Below are positions 33,050 to 45,044 of a DNA stretch of 64,000 nucleotides, in pieces (the first letter of the stretch is position 1; every line of letters starts with the position of its first letter). This DNA comes from Mallotus nudiflorus. Lineage: Eukaryota; Streptophyta; Magnoliopsida; Malpighiales; Euphorbiaceae. The stretch covers positions 171,397-235,396 of the forward strand of contig CANTUR010000168.1 of assembly GCA_947683625.1 (NCBI GenBank). Direction: 5' to 3'. The notes beneath the pieces were generated by a model. The model did not search any database. It saw only the letters and a list, made by a program, of their open reading frames with translations, and was not told the origin of the DNA. The position numbers and the translations under genes were made by a program.

Positions 33050-34370
33050 AGCACTAGGTTATGTGTGCCATATATGGATGAGCTAAGAAATTAGATCATG
33101 GAGAAAGTTCATTTTTCTACTTCCAGTGTTCATCTAGGTTCTACCAAGAAATATAATGATTTGAAAGATATGTAATGGTGGAATGGGATGAAAGGAGACA
33201 TTACTAAGTTTGTATTCAAGTGTTTCACTTGTCATTAGGTAAGAGTAGAACATCAAAGGCCCTCGAGATTGTTCCAATAATTGCCCATTCTTGAGTAGAA
33301 GTAAGATAAGATTGCTATGGATTTCATGATTGGATTACTTTATACAACTAGAGGTTATGATGCTATTTAGGTGATCATTGATAGGCTAACCAAGTTAGCT
33401 CACTTTTTGCTAATTAAGAAGACATATACTACTGATAGGTTAGTAAGATTATATATTAATTGAATTGTTTGCCACCATAGGGTACCCAAAAGTGTAGTGT
33501 CTGATAGAGGAGCCACTTTTACTTCAGTCTTTTGGTAAGAATTGCATAAGGCTTTGGGCATAAGACTTTACTTTGGTACAACATTCCATCCTCAAATGGA
33601 TGGTCAATCAAAAAGGACCATTCAGACATTAGAATATATGTTGAGAATGTATGTGATAGACTTTAGTGGTCAAAGGAATTTACACTTAGCTTTGATTGAA
33701 TTTACATATAGCAATAGTTAACATGCAACTATTAGAATGGCTCCATAAGAAGCATGATATGTAAGGAAGTTTAGATCTCTTGTATGTTAGGAATTTGGTG
33801 AAAGGCAAGTAATAAGGCCAAAGTTAGAGCGAGTGGCTTCAGAGAAGGTTCTTCTCATTCAACAAAGATTGAGGATAGCATTTAGTTGACATAAAAGCTA
33901 TGCTAATCCTAAGAGAAAGGATGTGTTATTTCCTGTTGGAGATATGGTATTTCTAAAGGTTTCACCGATGAAAAGAGTAATGAGATTTTGTTAAAAGGGT
34001 AAGATAGCTCCAAGATACATCAAACCCTTTAAGATTCACTCAAGAGTAGGTGATGTGGCTTATAGACTGGTATTGCTGCAAGAGTTATCGCAGATTCACT
34101 TAGTATTTCATATCTATATATTGAGAAAGTAAATCTTCAATCCTTCACATGTTCTTCACCCTCAAACAGTAGAGCTAATGGAAGATTTGACTTATGAATA
34201 GTACCTAGTGGTGAGCATAGATCGATAGGTTTGCTAATTACATATGAAAGAAATTTCTATGGTGAAGGTACTGTGGAGCAACCATACAGTGGAAGATTGC
34301 ACTTGGTAGATGAGGCCGATACTCCTACCTATTTCATTATCGATGTAAAATTCGAGGATGAATTTTCTTA
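33050..34370 (+). pseudogene. E3 integrase with chromodomain-like tail
   Basis: In order: a degenerate HHCC zinc region (VHLGSTKKYNDL, CFTCH), the core with IAMDFMIGL (about 33314), VIIDRLTKLAHF (about 33373), VVSDRGATFTSVFW (about 33495) and HPQMDGQSKRTIQTL, then a GPY-like region (FPVGDMVFLKVSPMKRVM, about 33930) and a tail (HLVFHIYILRK; MVKVLWSNHTVEDCTW, about 34260-34307). The tail is the chromodomain-like end of Tekay/Del elements, thought to guide insertion into heterochromatin. TAG stops recur, often where related proteins have Gln or Trp. Confidence 0.75.
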
Positions 34371-34382
34371 ATTGAGGAAGAA
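34367..34382 (+). promoter_or_regulatory. Polypurine tract of E3
   Basis: ttaattgaggaagaa directly precedes the 3' LTR (TATAAAAACC at 34383) and corresponds to the better-preserved purine run of E5. Confidence 0.55.
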
Positions 34383-34446
34383 TATAAAAACCTAAATTTT
34401 TTGTTATTATTATTATTATTATTTTATTTTATTATCATCACCATCC

Positions 34447-34484
<38 letters not shown>

Positions 34485-36679
34485 GCTACTATTATTGTTA
34501 TTGTTAATATATATATATGTTTCTGAATAAAGGGTAAAGTGTTTCTGCAAAGGGAAAAAGAGTGACAATAACAGGTTTGAAGCTGTGGGTGGAAAATTAC
34601 ATTTTAATACCAAAACTCTTTTTCTTCTCCATTAACCACCCAAACGACCTTCGATTAACCTCAAATTTTAACTATAGCTTCTTCTCACTCTCTTTTACAC
34701 TCCAATTCTTTTATTTTATGAGAAACCACCCACAAATGCCTAGTTTTGGCTAGAATTGTCAGCCTAAATGCTACCATTTCTCATTATTTCGATGAGTTTA
34801 AGCTTCTGAGATTGCTTCCATTATGTTCCTCTCATCACCAGAGTCTATAGCCACTAACCACATATTCAATCTCATATGATTTAATTTTCTATGAATTTTT
34901 AGGTAATTTCCTGTTTATTTTCTTATCCCTTTGTTCAGTGCCTATTTTTGGTTATTTGAGGCCTTATATGTGTTCTATAAATTGTAGGAAACATTTTGGT
35001 ATAATTTATTTGGTCAATTATTGTGTTTTCTGGTGAGAATTAGGTCCCACTTGAATTCTGATGATAAATAGTGACTAGCCAGGAAAATTCTAAGTTTATT
35101 TTTAATAAATAGTATAAGTTGTGCTGATCAATTTCTATAACTAGCCAAAGTCCAATTCCCTATGGATTTTAAGATAAAACTTTCGGAATGATTATGGGGG
35201 AAAATTATTTATTTTCACATAAATTAGTTTAATTCATTAGAAGTATTCTTTGAGCTTCAAAATTAATTATTTTAGTGTTTTTAAGGTTATTTTGATCATT
35301 TCTTGATTTTTTATAATGTTTCTAATATTTTTAAGAATTTATTTAAAGCTATTTATTAAGTAAATATTTTGATTATTTAAAGAGTTCAGGAGCTAGTGGT
35401 GCCTAGCATAGGTAGTCAAGGACGCATCGACCAACACACTCTACTTACGAGTTAATTCTATTAAAGGTTTGTTAAGAATATTTAAACTAGAATTTTTATA
35501 TGGTAATTATAATATAAAAGTTGATTATATAGTTATAGATTTCTTTAAGATTATGAATCTTTCCACATGCATAATTTATTTATTTTATTAGTGTGGATAA
35601 TTTTAGGAGGATGCATTAGTTGGTTTTATTTTATTTTATTTTATATATGTCATAAGTATGTTTTGGAGAAAAATGGTAGAACGTGCTACCTGGTGGGTGT
35701 TGTGTGCACTGGTTAATATCTTGAGTTTGAGAAATATTTGGATTGGCTCGGTTGAGCTTGTTCTCTTAAGCAATGTTATGGTTTAGGCTTAATTGAGCTT
35801 GTTCTCTTGGGTAGCATGTGAATTAAGCTCAGTAAAGCTTGTGCACTCATGCCATAATTGAGATGTAACTCGGTTAAGCTTGCTCTCTAGACATAAAAAA
35901 TGAATTAAGTAATTTGATTGTGACTGTAACGTGATTAAGCTTAATCTTTTGGGATGGTAGTTACTTCAATTTAAGAGAGTCAAAAGGTTAGTAGAATTAA
36001 GGTTTAGGGTTCTACCATGTTTTCCACCAAAGCTTTAATTTATATGATTTTCATATGAATGATTTTGTATTAAAGATATTTTTGATTATAGAAATGTATT
36101 TTTATGATGATAGTTTTCATCAAAGTAAAATATTAAAAAATTAAAATTATTTAATGGTTTTAAATAAGTTTTTTAAAACTAACATTGATTTTTTATTATT
36201 AATTCACTTAGTAAGTCATGATTCCCCTCAATCTTATTTTTCCAAGACCTTACAAACAGTATGATATTAGTTATCGTATGCATCAGGTTTCTTCTTCTCT
36301 GGCTATTTTATGTAGGTCTATTTGATATATGTAATGTATAATTGAATTCCAAAACACTATAATAGTAGACTATCTTGTATAATTTGTATTGTGCATTTTA
36401 TTCTACTGGATATAATTGTATTTATAGTGGATTTGATATGGATTATGGTGTTATTATGAAGTAGTGTTAATTAGAGAATATATTGGAATTGTTATTTGTA
36501 TTTTTCAAGTTTTGGTTTTAGTTTAGTATAGACAAAAATCTGTTGGATTTTCTTTAAAATATTAAAGTTGAAAAATTTTATTGTGAAAATTTCCTTAAAG
36601 CTTACAATGCGTTTTGGAAGTTTCACACTTTTCCATTCCCTAATGCTAATCATATGCCCTTTAGGTTCGGATCATGAAA
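34383..36679 (+). mobile_element. E3 3' LTR (about 2.3 kb)
   Basis: Collinear with 27856-30279, from tataaaaacctaaatttt to ggatcatgaaa. Differences include the shorter microsatellite, a missing piece in the gtgctacctggtgggtgt region (about 35690) and an extra piece near 36400-36435 (ttctactggatataattg). The amount of divergence points to an old insertion. Confidence 0.8.
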
Positions 36680-37433
36680 TGCTACCACTTTATTTCTAAA
36701 CATAGGAAGTCCTAGATGAATTTATGATGGCTAAAAAACAAAGTGTTAGTATAATGCATGTATGCATGATGCACGTGTTAAGTAATAAGTATTAAAGCTT
36801 ATACAACATTAAACCTTCCAACCGTATTCCTCCCATCCACGAATTCAATGGCGAGTTTCTTTTCCTAGGATTATTGGTCTTGGCCTTAATATCAACATGG
36901 AATATTAAGAACCGATATGCATGCCAAATCTCTTAAAGCACTATAATATAGAAGTAGCATTTCTAGCTATAAAAGCTTAGCCCAATCTTTATTTACCCAA
37001 ATGGGCTTCTAAAGTATGGGCTTAGGCTTTTATAGATAAAAATTCCTCATGGCAACATTCATAAGCAATTTGGGTAAATCCTAAGGGAAGTTACTAGGCC
37101 ACTACATGAGCTTAGTCTAATGAAAAGGTTAAGGTTCCCTTAGCAAGATGCCCTCCTTTAAGATATGAGATATATGCCAAGGTCAGAGAGAGAAGATTAC
37201 CCTCCTTTTAAGACTTTGATCATAAACTCTAATTAAATAAGCTCGGTAATCTCTCTTGAACTGACTTAAGGTTAAAAGTTATGGTTAGGCAATTTATAAT
37301 CCTAGGAAACTAGTGGAATCAAGGGACTATAAACCAACACCATCGGCTAATAAGGACAAGCAAAAATGAATGCAAGAATAAAATAATAATTAATAAATTA
37401 ATTTTAAAGAACACAAGTAAAATCAATATCTCT
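36680..37433 (-). other. E2 leader between 5' LTR and gag
   Basis: About 750 bases that on the minus strand lie between the E2 PBS and the gag cut by E3. No ORF or RNA gene is recognised. Several short segments recall plant Gypsy leaders, but I cannot define a feature. Confidence 0.4.
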
Positions 37434-37453
37434 TATCCCTAGTGGAGTTACTA
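37434..37453 (-). promoter_or_regulatory. Degenerate primer-binding site of E2
   Basis: On the minus strand, AGTAACTCCACTAGGG follows the LTR end (CTTTCTACA) after two bases. It resembles the GGCGACTCC(A/G)CTGGGG seen beside plant LTRs that end CTACA, which is assigned to a tRNA-Arg-type primer in Ogre elements. The tRNA identity is inference. Confidence 0.5.
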
Positions 37454-37454
37454 T

Positions 37455-38151
37455 TGTAGAAAGCGAAGTTTAGAGTGCACTCGAGTATCTTGTGACCATA
37501 ATATTGTTTGAGCTAAGGGCTTTAGGGAGTACATTACTATATCACAAAGACATAGCATGGAGATGATGGAGTCACCACCTAGGGTAATAACTTGGACAAA
37601 TCAAAGGTGGTGGTAACTGAATTCTTTAAAAGAAAGTTAGCACCACACCAAGGGATTTAGGGCATAGAATACCAACTTTTTTTAGTCTCATATTCATTTA
37701 GAATTAATTTATGAATTACTATCTTAATCTCTATTTATATGCAATTTCACATTAAACCCTTATTTTAATAATAACTCCAAGGCAACTAGTCAATGAAAAT
37801 CACATAAATAATGTATTCATTCAAAGCATACAATCCACAAATTAGCCTAATCTACAATGATTTTTAATTAGATGGGCTAAGGCTATATATTTTTTAATTC
37901 ACAAATAAGCTTAAAAGTTCAAAGGCCTAATTACTATTTAATTTTGATTTAAAGGAGTTTAAGTCTATTTATTTTATTTTTAAAAGTGGGTTTAAATCTA
38001 AAAATTACAAGAGCTTTAAATTGGTAGGCTTAATTCTATATGTTTTTAATCCTAAAATGAGCAATTCTACATGTTTTTAATTCTAAAATGAGCCTAATTC
38101 TACAAGTTATAGAAAAGGGCTTAAGTTAATTGGCTATGTTTAATTAATTTT
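37455..38151 (-). mobile_element. E2 5' LTR, left piece
   Basis: Begins TGTAGAAAGCGAAG and matches 19529-20180, including the motif gatggagtcaccacctaggg (about 37568). It stops at 38151, where E4 is inserted, and resumes at 48342. Confidence 0.75.
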
Positions 38152-39672
38152 TAAAAAGAATCCTAGAGGGGGGTAAATAGAACTATCAAATAAAAATGAG
38201 AAATTAAAAGAATTCTTTGTGAGAATTGAATGGAAGTTGAGAAGGAAGAATGAAGAACATAAAAATTTAAAAACAAATTCAACAACAATCCTATGTCTCC
38301 ACCTAACTTATCCTCAAGTTAGGATTTTCAATTACCCACAATCTTATTCATAAGATTAAGATTACACAAGAGTCTTATGGCTCACTCTTACAACCTTATA
38401 ACTTGAGTTTTCAAGGCTCACTCAAAAACCAAATCCCAAGTGTTTTAATGGACAACAGTTAAACCAATTCCTTTAGAAATAAATCTCACTTCCTTTCTAA
38501 TATATCTTAAGATTTAAGATGAAGAGAAATTCTATTTTTAACACACAACCAACTCTCACAAAGGTTATACAAACAAAGAATTGTTTAAGAGAATTTGAGA
38601 GCTCAATTGAATGCTTAAGAAAGAATGAATGATAAATAAGTTTCTTAACTTCTATTTAGCTCTAGAGGTATTTATATAGAGAAACACTAAAAAATATAGC
38701 TTTTGAAGGTGAAAATAATATTTACAACATATATATTTTGAATCCAATGTTTATAATTTTGAATTACTGAAAGTGATGCTCTCAGACAGCTATGCATGGA
38801 TTGAAACCGTGATTGGATACTAATATTTGACTTAGCTTTCTATATCATTTTGAATCACCTTAATTTGCCTAAATATTCTCTAAAAACATTGTAGATATTT
38901 GACTTAGATTTCTATATCATTTTGAATCACCTCAATTGGACTTTTTTTTAGCTCAAGATATGTCCAAAATACTAAGAGTTGTGCAATCTAAAATGCAGAC
39001 TACTGTCAAATAGCTATGCACAAGATAAAGCCATGATTTTCTATTAAAGTTTTAATTTAACTATACTTTCTTCATAAAAGTTTTACATATTTGACTTATC
39101 TTTTATATCATTTTGAATCACTTCAATTGGACTTTTATAGCTCAAGATATGTCAAAAATACTAAGAGCTATGCAATCTAAAATGCAGACTACTATCAGAC
39201 AACTGTACACAAGTTGAAGCCATGATTTTTTATTTGAGATGTTTGAATTTACACACATATTCTTCATTAAATTTTTATCTATTTGACTTATCTTTCCATA
39301 TCATTTTGAATCACCTTAATTTGACTTTTGTAGCTCAAGATATGTCTAAAATACTAAGAGCTATGCAATCTGAAATGGTAGCTACATATGTTGATTTTGA
39401 CTTAATATTTTCATACACAAATGAACTCAGATTTTGACAAGCAATCCCAATTAAAAAAGCTCAAGATTTCTACTTCATATGTTAAGAAGATAACTTTCTC
39501 ATTATAAAGCTCTAAAGATGTCAAAAGCCTCCTTGAATTTCAGAGGTCGCATTAGCCCAAGATAATCATACTTTATTTTAACTTCCAATGGAGTCCTAAT
39601 TTATACACACTTAAACAAGAAAATTAAATTTTTCAAGATCAAAATTAAGATTGATTATTACTAAGGTTAACA
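38152..39672 (-). mobile_element. E4 3' LTR (1521 bp)
   Basis: Plus-strand start taaaaagaatcctagagg and end ggttaaca. It contains about three units of a 190-bp internal repeat, each with ctaagagctatgcaatctaa (about 38970, 39159, 39353) and gacttatctttt...atcattttgaatcac. Confidence 0.85.
38760..39420. repeat. Internal 190-bp repeats of the E4 LTR
   Basis: Three clear and one degenerate unit repeat the series agctcaagatatgtc, aaatactaagagc, gcaatctaaaatg, cagactact. The 5' LTR has the equivalents near 47610, 47805 and 47993. Confidence 0.7.
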
Positions 39673-39687
39673 ATCTCCCCCTTTTTG
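39673..39687 (-). promoter_or_regulatory. Polypurine tract of E4
   Basis: On the minus strand, AAAAAGGGGGAGAT lies directly against the LTR start TGTTAACC. Confidence 0.85.
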
Positions 39688-40873
39688 ATTTTGACAAATT
39701 TATTTTGAGTTTAATAAAAAATAATACCAAGTAAAGTGTGTGATAATATTTATGATAATAATGATACCAAATGAAATAAAATATATTTCTTTATTTCTCC
39801 CCCTAAAAATATGGAAATGATAAGAAATATAAATTTATAGATTATTTACTTGAAAAAAATAAAAACAATATAAAATATAGCAAGAGGGATAAAAACATGG
39901 CATTCTTATGACAAAGGTAAAAACATAAAATATGATAACATGATCATTTAAATAAATGTTAGGCAATGTGAGGAAATAATTTCAAACATATATGCATATA
40001 GTGCCACTAAAATGCAACACAAAAATAGTACATATAATAATAATGTTGATGCTAGACGTGCTTAATTATCATATGATAATATAGAGCTTAGCTAGCTAAT
40101 CAATCATGTAGCACTTAACATATAAAAAAATAAACACAAATTATTCATAACATATTTTCCTCTCTTTGTAAAAAGACAAGAAGAAAAGTGAGAAATTTAA
40201 GGGGAAATAAACCTGAAGGGACCAAAATTCCTATATGAACAAAGCAAAAATACACAAAATCTTTGTAAAAATATTCATACCTTATCAAAAATCAAAACAA
40301 TTCCTAAGAAGATATTCATGTCTTATCAAAGATCAAAATAATTCCTAAGAAAATAATATTATTATACACATGTATAGTAACAAATAAAAAACTCAAATAT
40401 ATTTCTCCCCCTTTATCAAAAGTAAAAAGAAAATAAATATACATAAAATCTTTATAAAATATATGTCATACATAAACAAAGTAAGCAAAACAAGGTCTTT
40501 TGTCACATATGATGTACTAAAAAATTAGCCCTACTTACAATGTTAAAATGCATGAAAAAATTTAAATAAATTTTCTCCCTCTATATCAAACAAAAATATA
40601 ATATGTTACTAACATAAACACATTTTCTAAGGGGGTTTTAAAATTAAAAAATACATATACTAAAAAAAATTAACTAGGTACACATGTAAACTCAAATTAT
40701 TTCTCCTTCTTTGATAAAATGCAAAAGGAAATTTAAAAAGATAAACCAAATATAAACTAACGACTATATAAAAAAATTTGAAGATCAAAATCAAAATATT
40801 TATCAATCAAAGTAATCAATAAGCACAACATGATTTCACATGAAAACTGTTCAACCATCAATTAAACATAAAA
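39688..40873 (-). other. E4 3' non-coding region with extra polypurine-like copies
   Basis: No ORF. On the minus strand it contains further copies of GGGGGAGAAA-type motifs, often preceded by TTTTGATAAA, near 39795-39805, 40404-40420, 40573-40590 and 40701-40720. Multiple polypurine tracts upstream of the 3' LTR are a reported Sirevirus trait. Confidence 0.65.
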
Positions 40874-42597
40874 TCAAGATAAACTATAACCATCAATCAT
40901 GCCAAGTTCATACTTAATGAAATTTAATCTCTCTTCATTGAGAGGTTTGGTGAAGATATATGCAAGTTGATTATTTGTATCCATAAATTCAAGTGAGATA
41001 TCACCAATTTGAACATGATCACGCAAGAAATGATGTCTAATTTCTATATGCTTAGTTCTAGAATGCTGAATGGGATTTTTGCTAAGGTTTATAGCACTTG
41101 TATTGTCACATTTGATTGGAATGTGATCAAATTTTACACCATAGTCTAACAATTGTTATTTTTGTCATAAAACTTATGAACAATAAAGCTTGCTATAATA
41201 TATTCAGCTTCAACAGTGGATAAGGCAACTGAAACTTGTTTCTTTCTAAATTAAGAAACCAAACATTGTCCTAAAAATTGACAAGTTCCAAAAGTTCTTT
41301 TTCTATCTAGTAAACTACCGGTAAAGTCTACATCAAAATAACTAATCAAGTCAAAGGATGAACTCCTAGGATACCAAAGTCCTAAATGCATTGTACCACA
41401 AAGATATTTAAAAATTCTTTTAATATCATTCAAATGAGACTCTCTAGGACTAGATTGAAATCTAGCACACAAGTAAGTAGCAAACATAATATTGGGTTTA
41501 CTAGCAATTAAATAAAGAAGGGATCCAATCATACCTCTAAATCGCTTTTCATCAACCGGTTTGCCATTCTCATCTTTGTTAAGTTTGGTTGTAGTGTTGA
41601 TTGGAGTTTCACTTATATTAGCTCCATCCATGCCAAACTTCTTAAGATCGTCTCTTGCATACTTGGTTTGATTGATGAAAATCCCATTTTTACATTACTT
41701 GATTTGTAGTCCAAGAAAGAATTTAAGTTCACCCATTATACTCATCTCAAATTCTCTTTGCATTAAATTAAAGAATTCCTCACACAAGCAATGGTTAGTA
41801 GCATCGAATATAATGTCATCAACATATATTTAAACAATTAATAAATCATGTTTGGATTTCTTTATAAAAATGGTTGTGTCAACCTTTCCTTTAGAGAAAA
41901 CTTTCTCTAGTAAAAAGTTACCCAATCTTTCATACTAAGCTCTTGGAGCTTGTTTCAATCTATGTAATGCTTTTGAAAGTTTAATCACATGATTTGGAGA
42001 GTCAAAATTTTCAAAACTTAGAGGTTGTCCAACATATACCTCCTCTTTAATAAAACCATTTAAAAATGCACCTTTAACATCCATTTTATAAAGTTTAAAA
42101 TCGATGTATAATGTAAATGCAAGTAGCATCCTAATAGCTTCTAACCTTACAATGAGGGCAAAGGTTTCATTATAATCAATGCCTTCCTCTTGATTATAAC
42201 CTTTAGCTACTAGTCTAGCTTTGTTCCTAGTCATGACACCTTGTTCATTCATCTATTTCTAAACATCCATTTAGTGCCCATAATAGGATGATGTTTAGGT
42301 ATAAGAACCAAGGTCCAAACCTTGTTTCTCTCAAATTGATTTAACTCTTTTTACATAGAAAGGACCTAAAATTCATCACTCAAAGCATCATTAACATTTT
42401 TGGGTCCAATTTTAGAAATGAAAGCTAAATTAACAATAGACTTAAGTTTAGATATAGTAGTTACCCCTTTTGTAGTATTACCTATGATGAGGTATTGAGG
42501 GTGAGCTTTCTAGAATTGCCAATCCTTTGAAAGTTCATCCTTCAAGGTAGGTTGAGATGTCTCTTCATTTTCGTTCTTACTTGGACCCTCAATAATA
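40874..42597 (-). pseudogene. E4 reverse transcriptase and RNase H
   Basis: Frame 42252-41935 gives RNKARLVAKGYNQEEGIDY, then LEAIRMLLAFTLY and KMDVKGAFLNGFIKEEVYV, the classic Copia reverse-transcriptase start. The catalytic YVDDIIF is present near 41830, in a stretch with stops. Frame 41631-41251 gives RGMIGSLLYLIASKPNIMFA, and the final frame (41152-40874) gives IKCDNTSAINLSKNPIQHSR and TKHIEIRHHFLRDHV, the RNase H end. The first Asp of RNase H and the ADYAG-type site are altered (YFDVDFTGS). At least four stops separate the pieces. Confidence 0.85.
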
Positions 42598-43366
42598 TGA
42601 ACCCTAAAAGGGGTTAAATGCAAGCATGGAGCTTAATAATGAAGAATTCAAGCTAATTAGCTTAATTTCCAATTCTGAAATTAATTAGCTGAATATGGAT
42701 GAATTTTGGTATATTTTGCTATTTTAGAGTCAATAAGGAAGATTCTAGAAGATGTGAGAAGATTCAAGAATATTCCAAGTCAAAGTCAAAGTCAAATAGT
42801 TAACAAATCAAAGTCAAGGGTTAATGGTCAATATGTAACATGGCATGCTTCAATGCTTAGTTGTCATGAGTTTTCATTTTACTTAGTTGTCATAAGTTGT
42901 AATGAGTTGTCAATTTTGACTTTTCAAAGATAAGTTGTCATTAGTTGTCCTATTTTGAAGGAAATCTCCTTAATTAAGGATTTTTCTATATAGGTATCTT
43001 TGGGAATAAAGAATAAAACCTTTTCCTTTAAGGATTAGGTTGTTTACATGCCTATATAAGGGCTACAAATATGTAAAATGAATTTAGAGAAGCATTAAAA
43101 TATTAAAAAGTGAGATTTTTCCTTAAAATTTGTTCTTTTGAAATTTTGTAAGTTTGCTTCAATTATTTCATATATACCTTTCATTACAATTGCTAGGTTA
43201 GATTAAACTTAGAATTATATGATTTTTCATCTTTTAATAACTAAGTATCTTGCTTCAGTTTAATAAGCAAGGGGTTTAGCTCCATCAACATAACCTGTCC
43301 TTGATGATTCTTGGGCTAGATTTCAAAGTTGGATGCGCGTTCTATCTCTGTTATAGGTAGGGTTCA
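42598..43366 (+). mobile_element. Solo-LTR-like insertion in E4
   Basis: A 769-bp block begins TGAACCCTA and ends TAGGGTTCA, a 9-bp terminal inverted repeat. It interrupts E4 between integrase and reverse transcriptase. A TATA box (ctatataag, 43052-43060) followed by a leader-like stretch suggests a plus-oriented LTR. Flanks taata and tatca match at three of five bases, so the duplication is imperfect. Short repeats ttagttgtcat occur at about 42855-42955. No coding capacity; the ORF at 42706-42933 is not supported. Confidence 0.65.
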
Positions 43367-43404
43367 TATCATTCAAGTTCCAAAGGCTTACTAGCATTTT
43401 CTTC

Positions 43405-44394
43405 TTATGTTTCCACAATCTCATTATCACCTACAAGATCATCAACACTACAAACATCCTTTTTAGGATCAAGTGAGTTTGATTCATAAAATACCACTTG
43501 CATTGACTTTTCAACTACTGGAGTTCTCTTATTAAAGACCCTATATGCTTTACTAGAAATATAATGGCGTAGGAAAACTCCTTCATCAGTTTTAAAATCA
43601 AATTTCCTAAGATTGTCCTTGGTGTTCAATATAAAGCACTTGCATCTAAATACTCTTAGATATGAGATTTTAGATTTTCTATTGTTCCATAGTTCATAAG
43701 ATGTTTCATTTAAAATTAGTCTTTTAAAAACTCAGTTTGAAATATAACAAGATATGTTAACAGCTTCTACCTAAAAGTATAGAGGTAAATTATACTCATG
43801 AAGCATTATTCTAGCCATTTCCATAAGAGTTCTCGTTTTCCTTTCAACTACCCCATTTTTTTTAGGAGTTATAGGAGATGAAAATGTATGAGAAATACAA
43901 TTTTCATTACAATAGTTTTTGAAAAATTCATTTTCAAATTCGGTTCCATGATTACTTCTAATAGATAAAATACAAAAACCTTTTTCTTTTTTTAACTCTT
44001 TAAGCATAATTTTCAAAATCTTTAAAAGCATCATTCTTATGAGCAAGAAAAAATACCCAAGTAAATTTAAAGTAATCATCAACCAATACATATGCATAAT
44101 GCATTCCACTAAGACTAGCAACTCTAGTTGGTCCAAATAAATCCATATGTATAAGTTCAAGTGGTCTAGAGGTGGACATTACATTTTTTAGCTTAAATGA
44201 GGATGTACCTTTTAGCAAGCATTATAAGGTTTATCCTTAGTGAATTTAAGCTTAGGTAAACTAATCACAAGTTTATGTTTACAAAGATCAATCAAAAGCT
44301 TAAAATTTGCATGTCCTAATCTTCTATACCATATCCATATGTCATGGGAGATAGACACTAAGCATTTTATGTCGTTGTTATCAATTTTATTCAA
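43405..44394 (-). pseudogene. E4 integrase
   Basis: In order on the minus strand: pre-integrase WYRRLGHANFKLLIDLCKH (about 44330), LIHMDLFGPTRVASLSG (about 44150) with the first catalytic Asp, VLVDDYFKFTWVFFL, then RSNHGTEFENEFFKNYC (about 43950), where the family has RSDHGTEFEN, so the second catalytic Asp is Asn here. Then KKNGVVERKTRTLMEMAR (about 43860) keeps the Glu. The region ends with FDFKTDEGVFLRHYISSKAY and VFNKRTPVVEKSMQVVF (43629-43480). The frame breaks between 44218 and 44000, and the missing Asp makes it inactive. Confidence 0.85.
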
Positions 44395-44466
44395 ATCAAT
44401 GACATAAACATTGTCTACTCTTTCACCACTAAAAATAACTTTAATTTCATCAAGACTACTAACAAA

Positions 44467-44751
44467 TCAATTTTTAGGATAGAAAGTTACTTTATTTCCT
44501 ATGTCACATAATTGACTTATACTAAGCAAATTATGTTTATGACTATCAACAAACAACATATAATGTATAGATAAGGATTGAGGATTACCTATTTCTCCAA
44601 TGCCAATAATTTTTCCTTTTGTATTATCTCCAAAAGTAATGTATCCTCCATCCTTAGCATCAAGTTTGTTGAATTGCTCTTTGTCTCTCATCATGTGCCT
44701 TGAACATCCACCATTGAGATACCATATGCATTTTATTCTTGTGGATTTCAA
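44467..44751 (-). pseudogene. E4 aspartic protease
   Basis: A 94-residue frame gives CIWYLNGGCSRHMMRDKEQF, then GYITFGDNTKGKIIGIG, then HNLLSISQLCDIG. This is the Copia protease plus the start of the pre-integrase region. The family active site is WYLDSGCSRHM; here it reads WYLNGGCSRHM, so the catalytic Asp is Asn and Ser is Gly. It would otherwise cut the polyprotein. Confidence 0.85.
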
Positions 44752-45044
44752 GCATATCTACAAAAAATAATTTAAGTGTTCTTTTGAACCTAAACCTTTC
44801 TTGGTCTAGGTTGGTTAGTGTCAAGATAATTTGTAGGAAGTAAATTCATGTGTAGTCTTCTATAAAAGCACACATTATTAGTATGTCCTTTGATCATGCA
44901 ATAAGAACGTACAATATTTTCAAATTTATTTCTCCTATAATGAAATGCTTTCTTAGTGTGTGCAACATGCCTTTAGTGTTGTGTGTATCTCCTATTGTTT
45001 TATGTCATTATGTGAGATATGTATTGGAAATGGAGATGTTTATT

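Larger units (their letters stand above)
27856..36679 (+). mobile_element. E3: Tekay/Del-like chromovirus (Ty3-Gypsy), degenerate
   Basis: Two direct LTRs (27856-30279 and 34383-36679) bracket gag, protease, reverse transcriptase, RNase H, integrase and a chromodomain-like tail in Gypsy order on the plus strand. There is a degenerate PBS (30282) and a weak polypurine tract (34367-34382). The LTRs differ by many substitutions and indels, and every domain has stops, so it is an old insertion. No convincing target duplication is seen (tttca against tgcta). Confidence 0.85.

Noticed and set aside
27851..36684. Target duplication for E3
   Set aside because: The left five bases tttca and right tgcta do not match; boundaries rest on LTR alignment only.
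37434..37453. A tRNA gene at the E2 PBS
   Set aside because: Only an 18-20 base complement is present; no cloverleaf can be drawn. No tRNA gene was seen anywhere.
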